From: Marisa cornuarietis
Taxonomy: Eukaryota; Mollusca; Gastropoda; Architaenioglossa; Ampullariidae
NCBI GenBank assembly: GCA_004794655.1
Contig: SMMW01000046.1
Location: 5,753,501 to 5,817,500, forward strand
DNA length: 64,000 nucleotides
Reading direction: 5' to 3'
Shown here: piece by piece, positions 1 to 11,967 of the stretch
Layout: each line of letters opens with the position of its first letter
Position numbering within the stretch: position 1 is the first letter of the stretch
Notes under the pieces: model-generated
The model's database searches: none
Seen by the model: the letters and a program-made list of their open reading frames with translations, nothing else
What the model was told of the DNA's origin: nothing
Translations under genes and position numbers: made by a program

Positions 1-866
1 TCGGGTTTGTCGATGCAATGACCTTGCCCCTTCTACACAGTAGCTGACTCCTAACGGCGCACAGAGAAGCAATCCCGTTCTTTTCAGTCGTCAGCAGTTT
101 GTCTCTGAGTGTTAATGCTTCTCTGACCTAAACTACCTCATCCTATGTACCAGCCAGTCAGAATGTTCCCTAACGTACTCTTGACGGTTGTCACCTACAC
201 TACGACAGCTGCAGGTTCATGTGGACGGGCTATTCTACCCTCCTACACTATTAAAGAAATCGACATGAGCTTCATCTTTATTGATACTATTCCTAAAGCA
301 CGGCATCATTAAAATAATGTCCTCTTTAACAGCAGTCGACATTGATGACATTCACTCATCAAAATTACTTTGTGCATCATGTTATGATACCATGCGGACT
401 GTCATACAACTACATGTGTTTTCTGAGACTGGCTGCAGATTGGATTAATAGATTCTTTAATAAATAGAAAATGCTGTTTCATATTTTGGATATACGTGAG
501 TCAACAAGCGCGGACTTGATTCTCTGATCTTGTGTCTAAAATCCTGCCTCCTGATTCATTTATTTTCTTCACAGCCCTGTGTTGATGTGACCTCCGTGAC
601 AGTTGTATGTGCGCCAACAATGAACTTTATGTTCCTGGTGTCACCACCTCCACCACTGCTATTCCATTGATACGATAACTTCAAATCCCAGCTGCAGCTG
701 GTAACATAACTGAGCTGTAGTGAATGCATCTATCCTGACGGCATTTACCTTAAAAAACACATAGAACTCTAAGTTTTAGACCACTATTATTCTTATGTTC
801 TGTGTGTTTATATTTTAAGCTCCTTGATTCTGACTGGTGCTTGAAAAAGGCGCTATACAAATATTC

Positions 867-867
<1 letters not shown>

Positions 868-903
<36 letters not shown>
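868..903. repeat. (ATT)n microsatellite, likely LINE 3' tail
   Basis: About twelve ATT units follow GGCGCTATACAAATATTCT. The same GCGCTATA-AAAT plus ATT tail ends the LINE fragment inserted in receptor 7 (61128-61190), so this is probably the 3' end of an L2/CR1-type LINE whose body runs leftward from about 740. Confidence 0.6.
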
Positions 904-1523
904 TCATTAGTCACGACATGTGACACGAACACCTCCTTAAGCGTAAAATTATTAATTTTAAGCTGACAGCTACATTAAAAGACAAATTATAACCCCTACA
1001 GTGTCCCTATCTTTTATCACATTTTTATCGGCTTCCTATGAGTCCTGCAAGAGTTTCGCTCTATCTACCTACGGTTGAAATTTTTTAAAATGCTAAATCA
1101 ACTGTCCTTTTGTCTGTTTTACTTTTCTTTTTCCTATCAGAGGGAGGCCTGTGGCGGTAAAATTAGGAATACACATTATATAATCGCTGGTTATGATATG
1201 AGGGGCTTGATAGTCCGACTGATGTTTGCTTATCTTGTTGGGTAAAACCAATAAAACTTTCTTTCCATCACAATGTTTCTGCGTTTCTTATAAACGCGCG
1301 ACATTTGGCCTGGAAAAATAGGCCCATAGGTGATGATTATTATGTTACTTTTACTACCCACATAAACATTATCCTACAGGGGAGTGTTATGGACAATGTT
1401 TACACCTCTAACACCGAAAATGTTGCAACACTGCTAACAAGACCCCACCCATGATCATTCCTGAACGAAAAACTCAGCGACATGTGAATCAATGTACATC
1501 AAGGAAAGAGTTAATTAGTTTAC

Positions 1524-1524
<1 letters not shown>

Positions 1525-1589
<65 letters not shown>

Positions 1590-1629
1590 GAAGAAGAAGA
1601 AGAACAACAACAACAACAAGAACAACAAG
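1525..1629. repeat. Compound trinucleotide microsatellite (ATA)n(AGA)n(ACA)n
   Basis: About 22 ATA units are followed by AGA units and then ACA/AGA units. The open frames crossing it on both strands are homopolymer artefacts. Confidence 0.9.
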
Positions 1630-3109
1630 AAATAGTCAGAAACATGTAGAACGAAGAACAATACGAAGATTCGCTTCGTCTCGACAATCAAGGACGATCC
1701 CTGTAGGTTTAACGGTAACGACACAGGAGATTAAGGGTTAGTGACATCAGGAAAATACTGAAAATATATTAAGAAATCTGGATAATATTAAAAAGTGTCA
1801 TCACATGAAACTGCAAAAAGATGATCGCCAGGGGGATTGGAATCAAGCCAATAAATCCAAACAGTTCGCATTTCAAAATAATATCAGATAAATCCAGCTG
1901 AAAAACAAAAGAGGGGAGAAAACGCAGCAGAAGCACATGTAAACATAAAGGTCCAACACTTTTATCTAAATTAAAGCATGGCTACAACACAGAAATAAAA
2001 TCAAGGAGAGGCGATCCCCTCAGCCTGTTAGGCAAAGGGAAAGAATTCAATATAATGAGACAAACAAACATATAATGAATAACTGCTACTCTTTTCCCGC
2101 AAATGGAAGCAGCTGGTTACGAGGAAGACTATTTTAATCAACTTCTTCTTTAACTTGATTGTGGAATGAACGCTAGTGCTCTTATCTGTCGTTCTCTCAT
2201 TTCGCCTCAGCTGCTTCTGTGGTTTCTATCTAATTGTGAATATTGCTTAATGAACCAGTCACCCTGATAGGAAAGATCACAACCTGAAATGACAGCCCAA
2301 AGTTTAGTATCGTACGTCCAACCCACAAAGTCGTTTAGTCCTGAACAAGCTGCGAGACTCAAATGCCACAGAGCCAGATCAGATTTGGAGGCCTGCCTGA
2401 ACATGTGGATGTGATGTGGACATCCTCTCTAGTAACATCAAAGGGATGATCTGTCCACTGTTGAAGAATGAAGCTGGAGGCCGTAGAGAACAAAGCAGCT
2501 CTGGATCACAAAGGAAGTTTTCGAACTTTGTGACCAAAGGAGAGTTCCGACTGAAGACAGGAAGTACAACTCTAAAGAAGCAGCCGACCGCACAAAATCA
2601 AAAGCAATATCAAGAAAGGAATGAAGACACCAATGAAAAACAGGATCAGAATGATGTATTATCCCTTGCACACTTCTGCGTTTCCACTGCTCACAAAGTT
2701 AGACATTTAGGTCCTGCTGACCACTTGCAGCACTTCACAGCAATACAGACGATACAACTCTCACAGAATGTAGGATGGTCAAGCAGCTCGTGCACACAAC
2801 ATGCTGACATTTGTTTTCTAAACAATTATTTTTGGTAAATAAAACCGCTGCTGCACAAGCGTAAAATATTTACCCTTCAAAAACGCATCAGATGTTGGCT
2901 TCTTTATTATGTAAAACCGTCATTGTGATAGAACCACTTGTTGAACTAGAAACGAATTTCTGTACAGGAGCACTAGTTAGTGTGCACGTGCGAATTCATG
3001 CGCAATATTGTCCATGCTTTAATATTTTGTTTATGTCTAGATTATATTCTGATCAAACCCCTCAAATGCTACTCTCTGTCAAGCCATCAGTCGTATCTCT
3101 CATTCCATT

Positions 3110-3355
3110 CTGTTAGAGAAGCATTTCCAGCATCAGCAGGACCTCTATCACAACATCACAGACTTTAAGAGGTTTTTGACAGAGTCTGGCTTCAGAGTCT
3201 TATGGCATGTGATGCTAAAACACCGAAGAATGCTTCGTTTTATTCATCGAAGCGCTGTAATACAGATTAACGATCGCAATACTGCTTTTCCTCGTTGTGC
3301 CGATGCTGCTTGACGGATGTGAAACGTGCACCTTAGAGCTAACTTAGAGAAGGGT
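3110..3355 (+). mobile_element. RTE-type non-LTR retrotransposon scrap, internally deleted
   Basis: The stretch from 3115 matches the reverse-transcriptase segment of the longer RTE copy at 54.1 kb (shared CAGCATCAGCAGGACCTCT, then degenerate FDRVWH-LW-like coding). Near 3300-3340 it jumps to the LL-GCET-TL-like segment that lies about 450 nt further downstream in that copy. It is heavily decayed with stops and frameshifts. The family assignment rests on recognition of the RTE RT and C-terminal motifs. Confidence 0.55.
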
Positions 3356-4248
3356 AGATGCTGAAGTGAACTGCAGGTCAAATGTGAAACAGGTGTAAGT
3401 TCATTCTGTGCGGGACCTGTTGACCACCACTAACGACCGGCCTATGTAGTAAGACTTGTCAGTCGTTGCGTCTTCCTAGTTGTTCACATCTTAGGCGGGA
3501 CACAAATCGACTCTTCCTTTTTAGATAAGTTCACTTTTAGACGATTTTTTCATCATTGTACTAAGCAAAGTAAATAAATTCATTGAATTTTTCTGCAACC
3601 TAGCCCGTTCTCTTTGATCGTTTTTAGTCTTTCTTACCACAGACAATCTGAAAGCTAAATTTTGCAACCAGTAGGGTTTTCTTTCATTTTCTTTCGCCCA
3701 TTTGCCTATTTTGTACCTCGCTTTATCTTTACCTTCCTGACTTTCAAAATAAGCGAGCTTCGACTGTAAATATGTACGTCCTCCTTCAGTCAAAGCATAA
3801 TTGATTTTAGTGTGTCAGAAATCGTTAATGAATTCATTCCAGTGTGCTATGCACTTAAACACATAAAAGGTAAACGAAGCTTTGTTTTAATTTCCTAGGA
3901 AACTAGAAAAAGGAGATAATTATTATGCGAAAATGTTATATGTACTAATTGTCAACAGAGATATTGAAACAAATGTCTGATGACTATTAACGATGTCATA
4001 AAATACATAAGAGTTATTCTTTGCACTATTTACTTTCAAACAAAAGTCACCCTGGTACACAGCAGAAAGTTTCTTATCATTGATTTCTATGACAAAATGT
4101 CGCTATCAAAATGCCTTGCTTTACGTTTTTCGCTATATCCTTTCTCATAGTTTTTCCCCCTTTTTTTTTAATTCTTTGTACTTTTTTCTTGGTTACTTAT
4201 CGGGACTTTTAAAATTATGATTAACATTTACAAATAACTTAAAAGTGT

Positions 4249-4257
4249 CCACACCCA
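4249..4257 (+). promoter_or_regulatory. CACACCCA-type box upstream of receptor 1
   Basis: CCACACCCA lies 215 bp before the receptor 1 start. The same ACACCCA core occurs upstream of receptors 3 (about 23617), 6 (about 50546) and 7 (about 60028). It resembles a GC/CACCC-box and is a candidate only. Confidence 0.3.
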
Positions 4258-4312
4258 TGTTTTTTTATATACCAGTGCATTTATTTAATTTTAAAAAGCG
4301 TGAAGAAAAGAG

Positions 4313-4336
4313 CCCCACCCGCCAATTTTCTAAGCC
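4313..4336 (+). promoter_or_regulatory. Conserved upstream element shared by receptors 1 and 2
   Basis: A 24-bp block containing CCACCC and AATTTTCTA followed by GCC matches 13921-13944 upstream of receptor 2 at 20 of 24 positions. In both genes a GCGTGAA-AGAAAA stretch precedes it and a TATA-like sequence follows 33-39 bp later. This conservation in non-coding DNA suggests a shared promoter, or a recent common ancestor of the two upstream regions. Confidence 0.5.
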
Positions 4337-4373
4337 CTGCAAACATCTTTCCTCTTCTGCACCACTATTAGAG

Positions 4374-4384
4374 ACTATAAAAAC
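4374..4384 (+). promoter_or_regulatory. TATA box of receptor 1
   Basis: CTATAAAAAC lies about 97 bp before the start codon, downstream of the element shared with receptor 2. Transcription would begin near 4405 and give a leader of about 65 nt. Confidence 0.5.
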
Positions 4385-4471
4385 CCTCAGACCCTTGGGC
4401 TTAGTGGAGACTTACAGTGATGGCTACATGACCGTCACCTTGAGTATTTCTTCTTGTGGTCAATCGGCAAA

Positions 4472-5324
4472 ATGTGTTGCAGTGACACCAACTCAACATC
4501 ACTGACCAATGTTTCTTTTACAAACAGAGAAATGTACACATGTCCTGACAGTATCGTCAGTGCTCAAACTTTTAACACCATCATCACTGTAATATCCTGT
4601 GGCCTAGTGCCGTCTCTTTTCCTGGTAGGAGCGCCGGCCAACATCTTCAGCGCAATAGTCTTCTACCGCCAGGGACTGCGAGATCGGATGAACCTCTGCC
4701 TCTTCTGTCTCGCCTTCACTGATTTCATATATGTAGCGGTGATTTTCCTGACGAGTTCTCTTTGCTTTCTAGGCGTCTGTCCACCAGGTCAGGAACAGCC
4801 GTGGCGACTAAACTTGATTATTTATTCTATGAATTTTCTGTACGGATCTGCGTATTCATCCGGGTGTTTGACGATGATAATCGCCGTAGAGCGGTGCGTG
4901 TGTGTCATGTTTCCCATGAAGGCCGCCACTCTCGTCAGTACAAAGACCATGGCTTTTATTCTCTTCGTGACAATTTTGCTTATACAGGCTCTGTGTGGTG
5001 TGTATATAATTAAGCAGAAGGTGATTAGACTGAAAGAAGATGCCACTGGACAATATCTGACTCTATTAGTTTACACGGATCTTTACCTCTCATATGGATT
5101 CTTAGCTGTTATTGAAAACATTGTTTTATCTTGCATCTCTGTAGTCAGTTTTGTGTGTGTATTTTTAGCCACGATCATTACTGTGATAAGGCTAAGCACT
5201 GCCCAAGCGTGGAGGAAATCCATCAGGTAGGTAAAAGATGTTTTCCATCTTTAAGAGCTAATTTGTTCTACGATTAATTATCAACATCATTAACATTATC
5301 GGTAGTCTTCCTCTCTTCTTCTCT

Positions 5325-5356
<32 letters not shown>

Positions 5357-6069
5357 CCTCTTTAATTCTTATCCATGTGTCCATCCTAATGGTACTAAGA
5401 TTTTTAATCCTAAGCAGATTAATGTTAGAAACTAGGTGTCGACAAATAAGGAATTTTTATTGCATCCTATCAATGTCCGGCTTTATTATGTATGAAAGAG
5501 GATTTTATTTATTTTTTTGTTTTATTAAATGTATTTCGTTTTAATCTAAGTTTGCTTTTTACTTTGATTTGTCATGAATTTATCCTGTATTTTGTTTTAT
5601 TTTTATGGTATATTATTTCTGCTTGTGCGTGTATGGGGATCATTGTAAGGAGTGTCAGTGTAATGACGGTGTAAATTTGTTGCCTGTAACTTTACTCACT
5701 TTCAATATTGCTGTCGGTCACAAAACATTTGTTCAATTCTGTCCTCATATTGCCAGCTCGTACATGAAAGGTCAGGGGATGCTGATGAGGATGCTGGTGG
5801 CCGTGTCTTGTGTCTACATCCTGTGCACGGCTCCCAACGTGGCCTTGGCTCTGGCAAGATTCACTGTCCCAGAATTCCGTGCGGACGGTATTTACTGTAA
5901 CCTCTTTTCTTGCATACACATGGTTGCTAATTGCATAGTTTTGTTTAACTCGTCTATCAACTTTTTCGTTTATGTCACGATGTCATCACGCTTTCGTAAC
6001 GAATTGAAGTCTATGAGCAGCAGAACAGTTCAGTGCCCTCAGGCAACGGATGGCTTCGTTTACAAATGA
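4472..6069 (+). CDS. Receptor 1: divergent class A GPCR, candidate chemosensory receptor
   Basis: Two exons, 4472-5226 and 5757-6069, join across a phase-2 intron (AG|GTAGGT donor, TTGCCAG acceptor) to give 355 aa. The N-terminus has N-x-S/T sequons (NST, NVS) and Cys24. TM1 is near 42-66 and TM2 near 72-96 with LAFTD (Asp84). TM3 is near 117-147 and ends in E140-R141-C142 in place of DRY. TM4 is near 159-180, TM5 near 205-240, TM6 near 260-287 with C275-T-A-P278, and TM7 near 299-324 with N320-F-F-V-Y324. The tail is about 30 residues. Extracellular loop 2 has no cysteine. The ATG chosen matches the conserved M-C-C start of its paralogues and has A at -3; an in-frame TTG upstream at 4454 is not used. 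The class A fold is secure. An odorant or taste role is inferred from the gastropod tandem-receptor context. AATAAA occurs at 6507. Confidence 0.9.
5227..5756 (+). other. Receptor 1 intron
   Basis: A 530-bp phase-2 intron, GTAGGT to CAG, located in the third intracellular loop. It contains a (TCTG)n microsatellite at 5325-5354 and an AT-rich remainder with nothing recognisable. The first in-frame codon after the exon is a stop (AGG TAG). Confidence 0.85.
5325..5354. repeat. (TCTG)n microsatellite
   Basis: Seven to eight perfect TCTG units lie inside the receptor 1 intron. Confidence 0.9.
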
Positions 6070-9000
6070 CGGTTAACGTATCGGGAAATCAACGGACAGG
6101 CAGCAGGCAAGTCAGTTGTGTTGGCTCTCTTGTAACAGATTTAGATGATCACCTGTAATTTTTTTTTCGTTACATTTACAAGCACACTTTAAACTGAACA
6201 GCAACAAAAAAATAATAATAGTAACACGATAAAAATATTATGAGCTGAGCATGTCCTTTTTTTTATTAAAATAGTGTTGGAATGCAAATTGTAATGATTG
6301 AGTAACCCTATTTCCTTCTCACGAAAAACACATACAAACATAATCATGCACAAAACGATCTTAACATCTTAACTTTGCCATATGCCTCAGTGAATATCTT
6401 CTCAGCTCTGAAGCTTCTGGACATCTGGGTTGTTGACTTATTTCTATGATGTTTCAAGCATGTTGTCTCCAGAAAGGGAAGTGGGGTGAAGAACCATATT
6501 GATGGAAATAAAATTTTGTTCTGAGATTTTTTTTAATAAATAACAACAATGACCAAAACTGTGTGAAGAAAGCAGCCCATGATCTTTCAGCTCCACCTTA
6601 TCAATACTTTGGATGCGACAAACAATCTTATAATTAATACGAAACGGTCTTAGCGTTGGGTAATTCGACAACTTGGATGTTTCTACTGTTGTAGGTGACA
6701 TATTATTATTATTTAAAAAGTGTTATTGATATAGTGCATAATAATGCGTACAAAGGAGCATGTTGTCAGCGCTTAAGGCAAGCAGAAGACATGAAAGGAA
6801 TACGAAAGACAGAAGGAGAAACAATTATGCCGACAATTAATAAAAGACGAACATAAACACGCGAAGTGGAAGCTGGGAACAAACAATAGGGATGGGTAGT
6901 ATAATAAATCTACAGACTAAGACGAGCAGGCGGACTAGTCAGATGAAAGCTATGTTGATTTGTGTAAGAAGCAATGATCGTGGAGCAGATGAGCTTTAGT
7001 GCATGTTTTAAAGGATTTGGTGGTGGGTAGATGGCAGATATAGAAAGGGACGAGTGTTTCACTGTTTTTCATAACTAAAAACTCCGGTGACTATATGTGG
7101 TTGTTATGTTGACAGGGACAGAGACCATACGGTTAACAGGCGAAGAGCAGAGTAGTCTGGCTGGGAGGTAGGGGAAGAGAAGTTCAAAGAAATAGACCAA
7201 GAGCCTGCAAAGAAATTAAAACACAGCATAGACAGTTTGTACTTTATTTACTTACGGAGTACTACACTGACACCACATCGCGGTGTTACATCCCATCACT
7301 TGCTCTATCATTGCCATTTCGCTTCTCTATAGTACCACCCCTCCTTACCAGGAACTGTTAAGGTAACAGTGCTACCTGAAAATAAGAGAAATGTTGAACT
7401 AATGGTCAGTGCAGGAGTTCTGATCTCACATTTTAAAATCCTTTCTCAATTAGCTAAATGAAGGCGTTCTCTTACCTAAGAATCGGCGTGTTCAGAATTA
7501 ATCTAAAGTTTTCTTCACCTTATGAGGTGTTGGTGTTGATGTTGGTGCTGATGAAAATATATTCTACTGAAAGTCACATAAAGAAAGTAGCTTTGGATAT
7601 AGATATACACCTTCGTGGATTTTCTCTCTGCACTTTCTTTATAAGCTGATAAAGCGGTTTTCTATCGGGACACACAGGAGTCAAGATAATCAAAGGTACG
7701 TTCAAGGCCTTACATAAGAAAAGAGCAGCTGCGATTGATGTTAATTAGGTTTGTCTGGACCTCTGTGTTCTTTGTCCCTTCCTGTAAATAGTGATGTCAG
7801 ACATATATCTTGAACCCAAATTTGGGAATATAGTATACTGCCCTAAGCTTCGTCTACTCATTACAAAAAATACTGGCATCCATCTAGTCCCATAACATTT
7901 GAGTTCTTTACAAAATTACATCTGCGTTTTTAATTTTTCATGTAACAGGGAGAAATGAGCAAAGTCTTTAAAGAGCGAGAAAAATATCACAGTGAAGTCA
8001 TTTTCAGATGCAAACTGTTACACTTTTGATATAGATTGTTAAAAAGCTGAAAGTTTTCAAATATTTATTAGTAGCTTAATTCAAATGACATACGTTTAAC
8101 TTCCAATACTCTCAATACATTGCTGTAAAGCACCCTCAGTGTTTTAGTCCTCTACTGGATTGGGATCAGTTCGGAAACCTCACAGATTAACTTCAACCTG
8201 TTTGAGGAAAAATTGAGATGTTTATTAGATTAGTGTACCATCCTGTGGTATTTTTTTAAAATAGAGCTAGTTACATTTTTGTGATTATAAAAAGCATGAA
8301 TACATCAAAGTAGGATCCTTCCTTAGGTTACGAACGACAGTGTGCCTGTACGAGAGAAGTACAAGGTAATCTATCAAGATGTGAACGGGTATTTACAACA
8401 TAAAAGTGAAATTACTGGAAATGAATAGTATTGTATCACTTATATTTAAAAACGCATACTTATTCTGCTCTACAAACTCAATTGCATGCAAGAATAAATT
8501 ACCTCTTTATTAGTTTATGAAAGATGTTACTTTAAAAGAAATATACATTTTACTAATGTGATGACTTCATATAAAAAGTAGAATTAAGAACTAAAGAATA
8601 AAATTAGTATTCATTTCTAAGTTGCTACTCCTAATTGTTTTTATTTGGAAACGAGTTTATTTATTTATTTATTTATTTATTTAATAAAACTGAACTGTTT
8701 ATTGAGGTGAATTTATTGTATTTTTAAGCTTCTTTCCTCGATTGTATTCCGTCATTCTTTAAGACGAATGTTCGTGTATTCGTGTATGGTCGTGTTTGTG
8801 TATGGTCTTATTTGTTCCTAATGTCTCAGAAAAGGGCTGTACATGTAAATAAATGTTTTGTCTGCAATACCCACTACCGGGGGTAATTCGTTCTGTACAG
8901 TGCTGTATGAGTCCAAGCTATCGTGATATCAGATCAGTAGTCAAACAATTTAGCTGACAATCGTTGTACAAAGAATGCAAATGACTACCACTAATATAAG

Positions 9001-9910
9001 GAGACTTAAGCTGAAGTAGTCAAACCAACTAAAAGATAAACCGGCATAACTTTTGATACATGGTCTAGAAGCCCTACTAATATACGTCTCTAAAATTTTC
9101 TTAAATTTGGTTCACAAGTCAGCGACTTCACAATTACTTTAACTGTGAATGTAAGAGTAGCAGACAAAATGTGTAAATACGTTGAGTTTGATCAAATGAC
9201 TTGGCACGTGACACAGACAGTGAGTCTAGCATATGAAGAGAACAGTTTAATTTTTTTTCTCAGTGACATGCCAGGTAGCCACTTCGTGATTATTTAAAAG
9301 GAGCAAACAAAAAGAACACAGCGGTCTAACTTTAAGCAAGCCCTCTTACTTATGAACATCTCTGCCACATTAATTACACCAACAAAAAGATCTCGCTAAG
9401 GACTCGATGAATACTTCGCTTGCACTGAACAAGCTTTGGTTAAAAGCATTAACAGCGATGGACAATTAAACATTTATTTTTCTTTACTTCTTTTGTTTCT
9501 TGTTTGTTTAAAATAAAATTATAGCAACAATTAACGTGAAATAACTAAATCAGGATTACTTGCCCTTTGTCTTGCACACCTCTAACCGTTTCTTCCCATT
9601 GATTACAAAATTAGAAATCAGGATCCTGCTGGGCAGCCTGCCTGATTTAAAATAGTATAATCCCCTACTACTGTGAAAACCTAGATGACACAAATTCTTG
9701 TAGGTTGTCAAGCAGCCCCTGCCTACAAAATGTTGGCAGTTATTATCTACACTGTAACTGTTGATAAATCAAAGCCAAACCACAAGCAAATAAAAATCAT
9801 GGCGTTTTACTTAGCATCAGGATTCTGTAAAGACAGTCATTTTCAAACGCTCCCTGATACACAATGGTGTCTAATTCCTCTTGCTGTATGTCATCTAAAA
9901 ATGTCAGAAC
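6070..9910. other. Spacer between receptor 1 and the receptor relic
   Basis: No gene is recognised. It is AT-rich with a canonical AATAAA at 6507, a LINE/SINE-tail-like stretch near 6690-6770 (ATT units followed by TATAGTGC) and a (TTTA)n microsatellite at 8655-8682. The open frames are short and have no recognisable domain. Confidence 0.55.
8655..8682. repeat. (TTTA)n microsatellite
   Basis: About seven TTTA units in AT-rich spacer DNA. Confidence 0.85.
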
Positions 9911-9989
9911 GTGTTTTGTAATGACACTAACTTAACTTCATCACAGAGTTCTTCTGTCAAGTTACAAAGCCACGCTTGGAGAAACTGTG
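9911..9989 (+). pseudogene. Relic of receptor exon 1 (N-terminal fragment)
   Basis: Reading from GTG at 9911, the frame gives V-F-C-N-D-T-N-L-T-S and then Q-S-H and N-C-D. This aligns with the N-termini of receptors 2 (MCCNDTN-TSL) and 3 (NLTS, YQSH, NCPD), including the sequon pattern and the conserved Cys. The start ATG has become GTG. The similarity stops abruptly at about 9990, where an antisense RTE fragment begins, so the rest of the exon is gone or displaced. It is a dead eighth copy lying between receptors 1 and 2. Confidence 0.7.
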
Positions 9990-10640
9990 ATGCAGGTTTG
10001 TGACAATCATTCTGCCAGAGATGGAGAAGCAGCTAATGACTCCTCCGACCACTCTTTCCCCCACGAGGGATCCCACGCCACCTTCATGCTTGGTGTCCTC
10101 TCCGCTGTACCAAAGCCTGTGGCCTTCGTCCAACAACTGTCACAGTCATTGTCCCTGTCAGTCCAAAGCCCATCCATCGAAGTTCCTCCAGTCCCGTGAC
10201 ATCCCACCTGTAAACTTTGAGCTCATGCACCTTCTCGCATCAGAGTAGCGTGCGAACGTTCCACTTACCATTCGATGTCCCTCTGAAAGTTCGTACTTGC
10301 TGAGTGAATTGCCGGTTTCAGCATCATATTTTCTTCCTTCCCTTCCCTATAGCATACTAGAGGGGGTGCGGTCGTTATAAACATGAATCTCGTGACCACT
10401 CCCGGATAGTATTCTTAGTACGGCTTCTCATTATCGTACTAACTTTGGGTTTATACTTTTGGCAGCACCCATTTTCCGTCTAAGCCACCCCATAGCCAAT
10501 ACCCTTCCATTCGACAGGTCCCCTACTAGGTCTTGAACACGGGAACACTGGCTCTTGACCTGTGTCCTCGTCGTACTTTCATCGAGGAATGCTTTCGCCC
10601 TGAGAAGCAGTTTCCCGGTCGGTTCTTTCATCGTGAAAAG
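9990..10640 (-). mobile_element. RTE-type retrotransposon fragment (endonuclease N-terminus)
   Basis: The minus strand from about 10255 to 9992 encodes, with stops, an apurinic-type endonuclease start: W-N-V-R-T-L, then a KVHEL-like, YRWDV-GL-ELRWMGFG-like stretch. These are hallmarks of the RTE ORF N-terminal domain. The part to the right (10290-10640) is probably its 5' region, by position only. The left edge abuts the receptor relic, so this insertion may have truncated that copy. Confidence 0.6.
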
Positions 10641-11905
10641 CTTTATCCAGATGTCGTCTTATTTGTTTTGTTTTATTTTGTTTTGTTTTTTTCAGGGTCT
10701 CCTCCTAAAGCCTATATCTTCCCAGTGCTGCTTGCCAGGCGGTGGGATCTTTTTTCTTTGTGAAGGTAGAGCTATGGTAGAACGGGTCTTACAGTGTTTA
10801 CTCGCTACCCCTTGAGGTATCATATTAAGAGTTAAAATGATTGTGGCTACTGGCATCAAACTTGATCTGTTATAATCTTCGATTAACGTGTACGTTTTTC
10901 AAATGACAGCATTAAAAAGTTCTTGTTATTTTTTATCATTATTCTTATTTTTCCGGAGTGGAAGGATAAAAAACGGCAACAACTTTAGAGGGAGGCAGCA
11001 GGTGCGGGGTTATCTATGTCCGGCTGTATATATATATATATATATTTATAGATATAGGTACACATCTATTTTTGTCTGTCTGTATGTATGTATGGATGTA
11101 TGTATGTATGTATTATTTATCTATGTCTGGGTCTATGTATGTACGACTGTATATATGTATCTATGTATGGCTGGTTTATAACTGTACTGAGTTTATGCAC
11201 AGTTTATTAGACTTGGATGATGTAAGACTACTTTTTCGTGTGGTTTTTAACTGTGAAGGACAAGACAATACTTACAATCTTTAGTGACTGGAGCAACTAA
11301 AAAAAACCTTCATGCCGTTTTGAAGGTATGCTGCAGGTTTCGATCTCAGCTACGCAAATAGAAAAAAATCCTCTGGAACTCCAGGATGAATAAATAATAA
11401 TAGTCCTGTCAACACCAACACAACCGTTGCTCTAGGATCAATAGCATGTGTGCTGTAATTTTCAAACTCTCGCCATCCCAGGGAGTTGAAGACCTTGCAT
11501 CGTGTCGTATTTTCCAATATGTGTGCCAGGATAAGGTGAACACCACGAGGGAGGAAACACAACCCTGGAAGTTGCGGGGAAAAGAACTTATCTATATGTT
11601 TACGCAGTCTTCCAGCTGAGTAGATTCTCACAGACACCTGCTTAGCAAAGCATCTCGAGCACCATTGTTAATCTGAATAAGAAGGTTATCAGTAATTCTA
11701 AAAAATAATATCAGTAAAAGATATCTTGGTGCTAGCTGTAATAAAGCTTTAGCTGCAAGCTCGGTGTTAAACACGAATCTACTCAACTCTCTCAAGTATA
11801 CCAGCTTTACGGAAGAGATCTGCATAAGTTAATAATTATACAGGCATGACATGGCTCACTTTTTACAGGTGCGATACATATTTGCTGCATTCACACTTCC
11901 GCACG

Positions 11906-11908
<3 letters not shown>

Positions 11909-11966
<58 letters not shown>
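11909..11966. repeat. (AC)n(AT)n(AC)n microsatellite
   Basis: A compound dinucleotide run. Open frames through it on both strands are artefacts. Confidence 0.9.

Positions 11967-11967
<1 letters not shown>

Larger units (their letters stand above)
1..4248. other. Non-coding flank upstream of receptor 1
   Basis: No gene is recognised here. The stretch holds an ATT microsatellite (868-903), a long ATA/AGA/ACA compound microsatellite (1525-1629) and an internally deleted RTE scrap (3110-3355). A 140-codon open frame at 2416-2838 (+) begins with ATG but has low-complexity, polar composition, no recognised domain and no promoter or splice context, so it is not called as a gene. Confidence 0.6.

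Noticed and set aside
4454..4471. N-terminal extension of receptor 1 from a TTG
   Set aside because: TTG is not a normal eukaryotic start; ATG 4472 aligns with the M-C-C starts of its paralogues.
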